Of a DNA stretch of 64,000 bases, positions 54,162-60,943 are shown one piece after another (the first letter of the stretch is position 1; every line of letters starts with the position of its first letter). The stretch covers positions 1 through 64,000 of the forward strand of contig NZ_CAKZHQ010000005.1 of assembly GCF_936925435.1 (NCBI RefSeq), written 5' to 3'. This DNA is from an uncultured Ramlibacter sp. GTDB lineage: Bacteria; Pseudomonadota; Gammaproteobacteria; Burkholderiales; Burkholderiaceae_C. Below the pieces are notes generated by a model. That model did not search any database, had not been told where the DNA came from, and was given only the letters and a program-made list of their open reading frames with translations. The position numbers and the translations under genes are program-made.

Positions 54162-54839
54162 ATGACCCATACGCCGGCATCCCCCGCCGCCGCCAAATCC
54201 CCAGCCGCCATCGCCATGGGCTGGATGCACACCGCCAAATTCCTCACCACCGCCCCGACGCTGGAGTTTTTGCCGACCCTGGATGTGCCGGAAATCGCCT
54301 TCGTCGGCCGCTCCAACGCCGGCAAATCGACCTGCATCAACACCTTGACGCAGCAAAAGCGCCTGGCTTTCGCCTCCAAGACGCCAGGCCGCACCCAGAG
54401 CATCAACCTGTTTTCCCTGGGCAAACAGGGCGTGACAGACGCCGTGCTAGCCGACCTGCCCGGCTACGGCTACGCCGCCGTGCCCAAACAGGACAAGCTG
54501 CGCTGGCAGCAAGTGATGGCTAACTACCTTGTCACGCGCGAGAGCCTGACCGGGGTCGTCCTGCTGTGCGATCCGCGCCACGGCCTGACCGAACTGGACG
54601 AAATCCTGCTGGAAGTGATCCGGCCGCGGGTGGAGGACGGCCTGAAATTCCTGGTCCTGCTGACCAAATCCGACAAGCTCAATCGCGAAGAAGGCACGAA
54701 GGCGCTGTCGATTGCGCGACTCAATGCCGGCGGCGGCGAGGTCAAACTATTCTCGGCCCTGAAGAAAAAGGGGGTCGAGGACGTCGCCCAGCTGATGTGG
54801 AAGTGGGCGCATCCGGACGCCCTCGCCACAGACGCATGA
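54162..54839 (+). CDS. engB: Ribosome biogenesis GTP-binding protein EngB (YihA/YsxC)
   Basis: This 225-residue GTPase is needed for 50S subunit assembly. It has G1 GRSNAGKST, G2 region SKTPGRTQSINLF, G3 DLPGYGYAAVP, G4 TKSDKL and G5-like FSALKKKG, with the family feature MANYLVTRESLTGVVLLCD. I use the ATG at 54162; an in-frame ATG 13 codons earlier is possible. A TACAAT -10-like box lies at 54119-54124. The stop overlaps the hydrolase ATG (ATGA). Confidence 0.95.
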   Translation: MTHTPASPAAAKSPAAIAMGWMHTAKFLTTAPTLEFLPTLDVPEIAFVGRSNAGKSTCINTLTQQKRLAFASKTPGRTQSINLFSLGKQGVTDAVLADLPGYGYAAVPKQDKLRWQQVMANYLVTRESLTGVVLLCDPRHGLTELDEILLEVIRPRVEDGLKFLVLLTKSDKLNREEGTKALSIARLNAGGGEVKLFSALKKKGVEDVAQLMWKWAHPDALATDA

Positions 54840-55738
54840 TCCAGACCTTCCAGCAGAACCTGCCCCACGGCATCACTCTGAGCTGCCGCGCCAGCGGCGA
54901 ACCGGGCCGGCCGGTGCTGCTGTTCCTGCACGGCTTTCCAGAAGCCGCTTTTGTCTGGGACCCCCTGCTGGAGCACTTTGCCCGCCCCGAGAACGGCGGC
55001 TACCGCTGCGTGGCGCCGAACCTGCGCGGCTTTGAGCAGTCCAGCGCGCCGGTCGATGTGGCGGCCTACCGCGCCAAGCACCTGGTGGCCGACATCGCGG
55101 CCCTGATCGCGATCGAGGCCGGCAGCGCGCCACTGGAGTGCCTGGTGGCCCACGACTGGGGCGGCGCCGTGGCCTGGAATCTGGCCAACCAGCGGCCCGA
55201 ACTGGCGCGCCGCCTGGCCATCGTCAATTCGCCGCACCCTGGCACCTTTCTGCGCGAGCTCAAGACCAACCCGCGCCAGCAGCAAGCCAGCGCCTACATG
55301 AACTTCCTGATCCGGCCGGACGCCGAGCAGTTGCTGGCCGAAGATGACTTTCGCCGCCTGTTCGGCTTCTTGACCAATGGCGCGCCCACACCCTGGCTGA
55401 CCGAGGAGGTCAGACAGCAGTACCGCGAGGTCTGGAGCCGAGGGCTGACCGGCGGCTGCAACTACTACCGGGCCTCGCCCATCCGCCCGCCGACACCGCA
55501 GGACCCGGGCGCGGCCGCGATCGAGCTGCCGCATTCCATGCTCACCGTCAGCCTGCCCACCCTGGTGCTCTGGGCGATGGACGACGTCGCCCTGCCGCCG
55601 GAGCTGGTCGACGGGCTGGACGGCTACATCCCCAAGCTCACCCTGGAGAAGGTGGAAGGCGCCAGCCACTGGATCGTGCACGAGCGCCCGCAGCTCGTGG
55701 CGCAGCGCCTGGCCGCCTTTTTGCTCTCGAATCCATAG
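54836..55738 (+). CDS. Alpha/beta hydrolase (epoxide hydrolase-like)
   Basis: This 300-residue alpha/beta-fold hydrolase has the oxyanion region FLHGFPEAAFVWD. The nucleophile elbow AHDWGGAVAW places Asp107 where epoxide hydrolases and haloalkane dehalogenases have their aspartate. A late catalytic histidine is in GASHWIVHERP. The cap region resembles epoxide hydrolases (NFLIRPDAEQLLAEDDF). The substrate is unknown. It is coupled to engB by ATGA. Its final residues and stop lie in a dispersed repeat copy. Confidence 0.87.
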   Translation: MIQTFQQNLPHGITLSCRASGEPGRPVLLFLHGFPEAAFVWDPLLEHFARPENGGYRCVAPNLRGFEQSSAPVDVAAYRAKHLVADIAALIAIEAGSAPLECLVAHDWGGAVAWNLANQRPELARRLAIVNSPHPGTFLRELKTNPRQQQASAYMNFLIRPDAEQLLAEDDFRRLFGFLTNGAPTPWLTEEVRQQYREVWSRGLTGGCNYYRASPIRPPTPQDPGAAAIELPHSMLTVSLPTLVLWAMDDVALPPELVDGLDGYIPKLTLEKVEGASHWIVHERPQLVAQRLAAFLLSNP

Positions 55739-55770
55739 CACCCTAGGTCCATTGGACGGGGGTTACAGGC
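55729..55770 (+). repeat. Dispersed palindromic repeat, copy 6
   Basis: GAATCCATAGCACCCTAGGT, then CCATTGGACGGGGGTTACAGGC. It is nearly the reverse complement of copy 7 at 58795-58842. It contains the stop codon of the alpha/beta hydrolase and lies in the gap before the convergent acyltransferase gene. Confidence 0.65.
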
Positions 55771-55780
55771 TTGTTTTCCT

Positions 55781-56647
55781 CTAGTACAGGCCAGGGGAGC
55801 CGGGCGGGCGGCTCTTGAAGCGCTTGTGCACCCAGTAGTACTGCTCGGGCATGTCGGCGATGTAGTCCTGCAGGCGCTCGTTCATCAGCGCCGTGTCGGC
55901 CACCAGATCGTCCGTGGGGTAGTCGGGCCAAGCCGGCAGCACCTGCACCTCGTAGCCCGTGGCCGTGAGCCGGGTCAGCAGGGGCACGACCTTGGCCCGG
56001 CCCATGCGCGCGAAACGCGCCAGCGAGGGCACCGTGGCCGCGGGGATGCCATAGAAGGGCACGAAGACCGAGTCCTCGGTGCCGAAATTCAGGTCGGGCA
56101 GCAGGCACAGGGGCACACCCTCACGGATCGCCGCCACCAGCGGCTTGACGCCGTCCTCGCGGCGGTACAGCCGCACCTCGCCAAAGCGCTGGCGACCTTC
56201 GAGGATCCAGCGGTCCACCACCTTGTTGGACTGCGGCCGGTACAGGGTCATGAAGGGCCGCTGCAGTTGCAGCGTCAGCGCGGTCCAGCCGGCGTCCATG
56301 CCGATGAAGTGCGGCCAGAAGATGACGGTGGGCTCGCTGCCTTGCAGTTCCTGCAGGCTGCCGCCCAGCCGCACCCGGCTGCGCACCAGCTCGGGCCGGC
56401 CGTGCCAGATCCAGCTGCGGTCCAGCCAGGCCTGGGTGAAGCGGATGAAGACCTTGCGCACCACGCGCTCGCGCTCCTGCGCGGACCATTGCGGAAAGCA
56501 CAGGGCCAGGTTGGTCCGCACCACGCGCCGGCGCGGCAGCACCAGCCCATAGAGCAGCCAGCCCACAGCCCAGCCCAGCGCGCGGATCCAGCGCAGCGGC
56601 AGCGGCGCCAGCAGGTGCATGAAGACCACGCCCAGGCGGCTGATCAT
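55781..56647 (-). CDS. LpxL/HtrB-family lipid A acyltransferase, paralogue 1
   Basis: This 288-residue inner-membrane acyltransferase adds secondary acyl chains to Kdo2-lipid A. An N-terminal membrane helix (WIRALGWAVGWLLYGLVLP) is followed by RRRVVRTNLALCFP. The catalytic HX4D/E pattern is WPHFIGMDAGWTAL, followed by LYRPQSNKVVDRWILEGR, LPDLNFGTEDSVFVPFYGIPA and the C-terminal EQYYWVHKRFKSRP. It overlaps paralogue 2 by four bases (ATGA), so both are made together. Confidence 0.9.
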   Translation of the reverse strand: MISRLGVVFMHLLAPLPLRWIRALGWAVGWLLYGLVLPRRRVVRTNLALCFPQWSAQERERVVRKVFIRFTQAWLDRSWIWHGRPELVRSRVRLGGSLQELQGSEPTVIFWPHFIGMDAGWTALTLQLQRPFMTLYRPQSNKVVDRWILEGRQRFGEVRLYRREDGVKPLVAAIREGVPLCLLPDLNFGTEDSVFVPFYGIPAATVPSLARFARMGRAKVVPLLTRLTATGYEVQVLPAWPDYPTDDLVADTALMNERLQDYIADMPEQYYWVHKRFKSRPPGSPGLY

Positions 56648-57468
56648 GGCTGGCGGTCCACGCGCGGCGCCTTGTAGCGCGCATAGCCCCAGAGGTATTG
56701 CTGCGGGCACTCGCGCACCAGCCGCTCCATCTGGGCGTTGACCTGGGCCGCAGCCTGTTGCGGCTGCGCAGCCAGCGGGCCTGGAAATGCGCGCAGGTGG
56801 ATGCGAAAGCCGCGGCCCCAGCCCAGGCGTTCGCCCCAGGCCAGCAGCAGCGTGGCCCCGGTCTGCTGCGCCAGCCGTGCCGACAAGGTCATGGTGTAGG
56901 CCTCGCGGCCGAAGAACGGCGCCCATACGCCCAGGCCCTGCGGGGGCACCTGGTCGGGCAGCAGACCCACGGCCTCGCCGGCCCGCAGCGCCTTGAGCAT
57001 CTGCTTGACGCCGGCCAGGGTGGTGGGCGCGGTCGCCAGGTTGGGCCGCTGGCGCGCGCTGTCCATCAGAGGTCGCAGCCAGGGCTTGCGTGCCGGCCGG
57101 TACAGCACGGTGATGCGGCCGTGGCGCGCCGCGTAGCCCTGGGCCGTCGCTTCAAAACAGCCCAGATGCGGCGTCAAAAAGACGATGCCACGGCCGGCAG
57201 CGGTGGCCTGCGTGATCAGTTCCTCGCCCTCCCATTCGACGGCCACCGGAGCACCGAACCACAGGCGCGGCGCCTCGGCCACCAGCTTGCCCGACGCGCT
57301 GATGGCAGCCGCGACCTGGCCCAGGCTGTAACCGGCCTGGCGGGCGTTGTCGCGAAAGCGCCGGCGCCAGGTCGGCGAGACCAGGAAAGTGAGCCAGCCC
57401 AGGGCTGCGCCGATGGTGTGCAACAACCACAGCGGCAGGTGGGCCAGCAGACGCAGCAAAGTGGTCAA
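56644..57468 (-). CDS. LpxL/HtrB-family lipid A acyltransferase, paralogue 2
   Basis: This 274-residue relative of paralogue 1 has an N-terminal helix (LLHTIGAALGWLTFLV), the catalytic motif LTPHLGCFEATAQGY (HX4D/E with His-Glu), LYRPARKPWLRPLMDSARQR, LPDQVPPQGLGVWAPFFG and PQQYLWGYARYKAP. The start is a TTG at 57468 with no clear ribosome-binding site; the protein could begin slightly downstream. It diverges from metK. The two paralogues may differ in acyl-chain length or position, as LpxL and LpxM do. Confidence 0.9.
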   Translation of the reverse strand: MTTLLRLLAHLPLWLLHTIGAALGWLTFLVSPTWRRRFRDNARQAGYSLGQVAAAISASGKLVAEAPRLWFGAPVAVEWEGEELITQATAAGRGIVFLTPHLGCFEATAQGYAARHGRITVLYRPARKPWLRPLMDSARQRPNLATAPTTLAGVKQMLKALRAGEAVGLLPDQVPPQGLGVWAPFFGREAYTMTLSARLAQQTGATLLLAWGERLGWGRGFRIHLRAFPGPLAAQPQQAAAQVNAQMERLVRECPQQYLWGYARYKAPRVDRQP

Positions 57469-57473
57469 AGGGT

Positions 57474-57600
57474 TAAAATCGGGGCGTCGCCGAGTTATGA
57501 ACTACTTGCGGGGCGACGTTAAAAAATTCTGCTAAAGCGTTCGCCCCAAGCTCCGGCACAAGGCAACGCGCCTTGCAACCAGTAACGGAGTTTATTGAAA
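57474..57600 (+). promoter_or_regulatory. metK promoter and structured 5' leader (candidate cis-regulatory RNA)
   Basis: TAAAAT (57474-57479) is a likely -10 box, so transcription should start near GGGGCG at 57481. The leader can fold in two incompatible ways. Helix A pairs CGTCGCC (57485-57491) with GGCGACG (57512-57518). Helix B pairs GGGGCGACG (57510-57518) with CGTTCGCCCC (57538-57547). A third hairpin, CAAGGC/GCCTTG (57559-57575), precedes the ribosome-binding site (GGAG, 57587-57590). A 12-codon ORF (57497-57535) lies between. It does not match any SAM riboswitch consensus I can recall. Confidence 0.45.
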
Positions 57601-58785
57601 ATGGCGAACGACTTTCTCTTCACCTCGGAATCCGTGTCCGAAGGCCATCCCGACAAGGTGGCCGACCAGATCTCCGACGCGATTCTTGACGCGATCTTCA
57701 AGCAGGACCCGCGCAGCCGCGTGGCAGCCGAGACGCTGACCAACACCGGCCTGGTCGTGCTGGCCGGCGAGATCACCACCAACGCCCACGTCGACTACAT
57801 CCAGGTGGCGCGCGACACCATCAAGCGCATCGGCTACGACAACACCGAGTACGGCATCGACTACAAGGGTTGCGCGGTGATGGTCTGCTACGACAAGCAG
57901 TCCAACGACATCGCCCAGGGCGTGGACCACGCCAGCGATGACCACCTGAACATCGGCGCCGGCGACCAGGGCCTGATGTTCGGCTACGCCTGCGACGAGA
58001 CGCCCGAGCTGATGCCCGCGCCGATCTATTACGCCCACCGCCTGGTCGAGCGCCAGGCCGCGCTGCGCCGCGACGGCCGCCTGCCCTTTCTGCGCCCCGA
58101 CGCCAAGAGCCAGGTGACGATGCGCTACGTGGACGGCAAGCCGCACAGCATCGACACGGTGGTGCTGTCGACCCAGCACGCGCCCGACCAGAGCGAGACG
58201 CCCACCAAGATGAAGGCCAGCTTCACCGAAGCCATCATCGAGGAGATCATCAAGCCGGTCCTGCCCAAGGAATGGCTCAAGGAAACGCGCTACCTGATCA
58301 ACCCGACCGGCCGCTTCGTCATCGGCGGCCCGCAGGGCGACTGCGGCCTGACCGGCCGCAAGATCATCGTCGACACCTACGGCGGCGCCTGCCCGCACGG
58401 CGGCGGCGCCTTCTCGGGCAAGGACCCGTCCAAGGTCGACCGCTCGGCCGCCTACGCCGCCCGCTACGTGGCCAAAAACATCGTCGCCGCCGGCCTGGCC
58501 AAGCAGTGCCAGATCCAGGTCGCCTATGCCATCGGCGTGGCAAAGCCCATGAACGTGACGGTCTACACCGAAGGCACGGGCGTCATTTCCGACGACAAGA
58601 TCGCCGCCCTGGTCAACGAGCACTTCGACCTGCGTCCCAAGGGCATCATCCAGATGCTGGACCTGCTGCGCCCGATCTACGAGAAGACCGCCGCCTACGG
58701 CCACTTCGGCCGCGAAGAGCCGGAATTCACCTGGGAACGCACGGATCGCGCCGCACTGCTGCGCTCCGCAGCAGGCCTGAAGTAA
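57601..58785 (+). CDS. metK: S-adenosylmethionine synthetase
   Basis: MetK makes S-adenosylmethionine from ATP and methionine. The 394-residue protein starts [20 protein letters not shown] (ATP-binding HPDK). It has [12 protein letters not shown] (MAT signature 1), [19 protein letters not shown] (signature 2, phosphate loop), [20 protein letters not shown] and ATP/Mg contacts in DAILD. The ATG at 57601 has GGAG ten bases upstream; an in-frame TTG two codons earlier is less likely. It is followed by a hairpin-plus-T terminator. Confidence 0.98.
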   Translation: MANDFLFTSESVSEGHPDKVADQISDAILDAIFKQDPRSRVAAETLTNTGLVVLAGEITTNAHVDYIQVARDTIKRIGYDNTEYGIDYKGCAVMVCYDKQSNDIAQGVDHASDDHLNIGAGDQGLMFGYACDETPELMPAPIYYAHRLVERQAALRRDGRLPFLRPDAKSQVTMRYVDGKPHSIDTVVLSTQHAPDQSETPTKMKASFTEAIIEEIIKPVLPKEWLKETRYLINPTGRFVIGGPQGDCGLTGRKIIVDTYGGACPHGGGAFSGKDPSKVDRSAAYAARYVAKNIVAAGLAKQCQIQVAYAIGVAKPMNVTVYTEGTGVISDDKIAALVNEHFDLRPKGIIQMLDLLRPIYEKTAAYGHFGREEPEFTWERTDRAALLRSAAGLK

Positions 58786-58794
58786 ATCGGCCTC

Positions 58795-58842
58795 CAGCCC
58801 CCGTCCAATGGACTCAAGCCGCTATGGATTCAATAGCGGCTT
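58795..58842 (-). repeat. Dispersed palindromic repeat, copy 7
   Basis: CCCCCGTCCAATGGACTCAA, then GCCGCTATGGATTCAATAGC. It matches the reverse complement of copy 6 through the GTCCAATGGAC core and the GCTATGGATTC arm. Its hairpin doubles as the metK terminator. Confidence 0.65.
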
Positions 58843-58844
58843 TT
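58816..58844 (+). terminator. Rho-independent terminator of metK (derived from the repeat)
   Basis: AAGCCGCTAT and ATAGCGGCTT form a 10-bp stem with a 7-nt loop, followed by TTTTC, 31 bp after the metK stop. The stem is the hairpin arm of repeat copy 7. Confidence 0.75.
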
Positions 58845-58904
58845 CTTCGGGCCGGGTGAAGGTGTACTTTTCCGGCGAGCCTGAGCAAGCAACCGCGACC
58901 GTGC

Positions 58905-59200
58905 CGCGGACGCCAGCAAACCGTCACCGCCCTGTATGCCTCGCATGCCAGCGGCGACGCCAGCCGCATTGAGGTGCTGCTGCACGACGATGTCCTGTGG
59001 ATGGCGGCGCCGGCAACGTCACCCAAGTGGCCCTAGGCCTGGGGCAGCCAACGATGGTCTTCGCGGAGCACCGCTTCTCGGCCGTGCTGGCCAACGGCAG
59101 GCGCTGCGTCAACGACTATTGCTTTGCCTATGAAGTGCGCGACGGCCAGGTGCGGCAGATTCGCGAATACATGGACACCCGCGGCGGCTGGGCTAGGTCT
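58905..59200 (+). pseudogene. SnoaL-like (NTF2-fold) protein remnant, frameshifted
   Basis: One frame reads TALYASHASGDASRIEVLL and HDDVLWMAAPA, the typical first helices and strand of a SnoaL/ketosteroid-isomerase-like protein, then stops at TAG (about 59034). The C-terminal half continues in another frame from about 59000: VFAEHRFSAVLANGRRCV, then VRDGQVRQIREYMDTRGGW, which is the family's usual ending. The central 30 or so residues appear missing, so there is probably a deletion as well as a frameshift. No start codon with a ribosome-binding site was found. It is the first of several broken genes between metK and the RHS gene. Confidence 0.55.
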
Positions 59201-59301
59201 TCGGCGCCGGCTCGGCTACAACAATACTTGCTTTCGCCGAACGCTGAGGCTGGTGACGCGGCGCTGCGGCCAGCTATCGACAAACGGTTCCTGGGAGCCT
59301 T

Positions 59302-59690
59302 TCAAGAGCTTCGGCTGGGCAGGCTCGGATGTGGCGGCGGTGCGGCAGGCAACGCGTGGTCGTACACATCCTTGAAACGCAGCATATCGGCCAGTCGGCT
59401 CTCTGCGCTGCCGGGAAAGCCACAGTGCTCTGCGAATCCCGGCGCTTCTTTGAACGTATCGAACATGCGGTCCCAGACAGTGAGATCGCCGAAGTTGTAC
59501 CTGCGGGCGCCGAGTTGGTGGTGGACCGTATGGTGCTTGGGCCGCTGGAGGAACCAGCCCAGCCACTGCGGCGTGTGGATGTTGGAATGGTCAAAATACT
59601 CCCCGCCGCGCCGAAGAACGATGTCCACGCGCGGGCGAGCGCTGAACCGCCAAACACGTAGCAGATCGGGAAGCCGGCGAGGATGGAGTC
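59302..59690 (-). pseudogene. Sterol desaturase/fatty acid hydroxylase family remnant (3' end only)
   Basis: Reading leftward, the fragment encodes FDHSNIHTPQWLGWFLQRPK then HHTVHHQLGARRYNFGDLTV, a histidine-box region of the fatty acid hydroxylase superfamily, ending DRMFDTFKEAPGF and LRFKDVYDHA. Upstream, membrane-like sequence (LAGFPICYVFGGSALARAW) is in a different frame, so a frameshift lies near 59605. The N-terminal half is absent; an IS3 transposase remnant abuts it at about 59690-59720. It is probably non-functional. Confidence 0.6.
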
Positions 59691-60298
59691 TGGGCTGCTG
59701 CCAGCTCCGTGGACACTGACCTAACTTTTTGAACTTTCTCAATGTCTATCGGACTGACGTAGCCCACCGTCGAATGCCGTCTCCTTGGGTTGTAGAACCG
59801 CTCGATGTAGTCAAAGACGTCGGCACGCGCTTGTTCCCTGGATCTGTATACATTTCTGGCCGTTCGCTCGGTCTTCAGTGAATTGAAGAAGCTCTCCATC
59901 GCCGAGTTGTCCCAGACCTCGCCGGCGCGGCTCATGCTGCAGATGATCCCCTGCGCTTTGAGAAACTCCTGGAAGTGCTCGCTAGTGCATTGGCTTCCTT
60001 GGTCAGAGTGGTGCAGCAACGCAGCCAGCTTGCCTCGACGCCATACAGCCATCATCAGCGCATCGGCCACCAGCTGCGAGGTCATGCTGTCCTGCATCGA
60101 CCAGCCGACGATCCGGCGCGAGTACAGATCCATCACCGCTGCCGCATACAGCCACTCCTCGGCCGTCAAAATGTAGGTGAAGTTCGCTGCCCACTTCTGG
60201 TTGGGGCCACTGACAGCGAACTGGCGATCCAGGAGTTTGTCTGCGACGGCGCTGCGCTCGCCCAGATCCCTTGGCATTCCCCTGCAGGCGGTCACCAT
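59591..60298 (-). pseudogene. IS3-family transposase (OrfB) remnant, N-terminally truncated
   Basis: The open frame keeps the rve integrase catalytic core: GPNQKWAANFTYILTAEEWL, VMDLYSRRIVGWSMQDSM (first Asp), HHSDQGSQCTSEHF (second Asp) and DNSAMESFFNSLKTE (Glu), then RRRHSTVGYVSPIDIE. The roughly 90-residue N-terminal HTH part and all of OrfA are missing upstream of about 60290. The C-terminus reads through the element end into the desaturase remnant, with the likely IS end near 59690-59720 (GTGGACACTGACCTAA). No intact inverted-repeat pair was found, so the element cannot move by itself. Confidence 0.75.
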
Positions 60299-60418
60299 AG
60301 TGCTTTCGTTGAAACGGCGACTTCTGTTTTGGACTTGCCGTTAGGGCGACGAGAAAAAATGAAGGGAAAATATTAGAGAGGGGCATTCCGCGCCTGCGCC
60401 TTGAGTCCAAGGTACGGA

Positions 60419-60877
60419 TCAAGGCATCCAGATGCTTCTTGCATAGAAGCTGCAAGGTTGGTAGCTGGACAGCGCGCCTTCGGTGTCGGTCAGCTTGAGT
60501 CGGCAGAGAAGTGGCATATTGACTGGCAAGTCAGCAGGGACGGTGTATATCAACAAGCTAAAGCCATTGGATGCCGTGCCATCCCACCAAGGTTTTTTCA
60601 GCTCGACCTCCACTGTGAGACACAAGAGTTGATCGCCTGTTGCATTCTCCCAGGAAACTTCCAGCAGTAAACGTCCTAATATGCTGATCGGATTTGGCAT
60701 GCGCACGTTGCACTTCACGCCCACTTCATATGGGGTCGCGTACTTATGAAGACAGACGGCTTCTGCGGATAAGTGATCCCGCTGTACTTGAGTCGGTATG
60801 TCAAAAACTGGTAGAAACAAATCTGCCGGCGGAAAGACAATCCACCGAAGCCAAGTTAATAGAGGGGTTGCGTTCAA
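60419..60877 (-). CDS. Unknown protein downstream of RHS; candidate immunity protein
   Basis: This 152-residue product is encoded just after the RHS gene on the same strand, 66 bp away. I do not recognise a family. The N-terminus TPLLTWLRWIVFPPADLFLP is weakly hydrophobic but not a convincing signal. The rest looks beta-rich, with alternating strands such as GRLLLEVSWENATGDQLLC, NGFSLLIYTVPADLPVNMPL and LLCRLKLTDTEGALSSYQPC. The only start at the 5' end is a TTG (60877) with AGGA about 13 bases upstream. GC content is clearly lower than the chromosome average. The immunity role is inferred only from position next to an RHS C-terminal domain. Confidence 0.6.
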   Translation of the reverse strand: MNATPLLTWLRWIVFPPADLFLPVFDIPTQVQRDHLSAEAVCLHKYATPYEVGVKCNVRMPNPISILGRLLLEVSWENATGDQLLCLTVEVELKKPWWDGTASNGFSLLIYTVPADLPVNMPLLCRLKLTDTEGALSSYQPCSFYARSIWMP

Positions 60878-60943
60878 GCCAATTCAATCCTGTCTTGATG
60901 TATTAACTATGCGTAAGCGTCAAATCTTTTCTATACCTGTCCA

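Noticed and set aside
59302..59742. An intact 146-residue desaturase-like gene
   Set aside because: The first 40 or so residues are IS-derived or out-of-frame sequence, and the conserved upstream part of the family is in another frame. It fits a remnant better.
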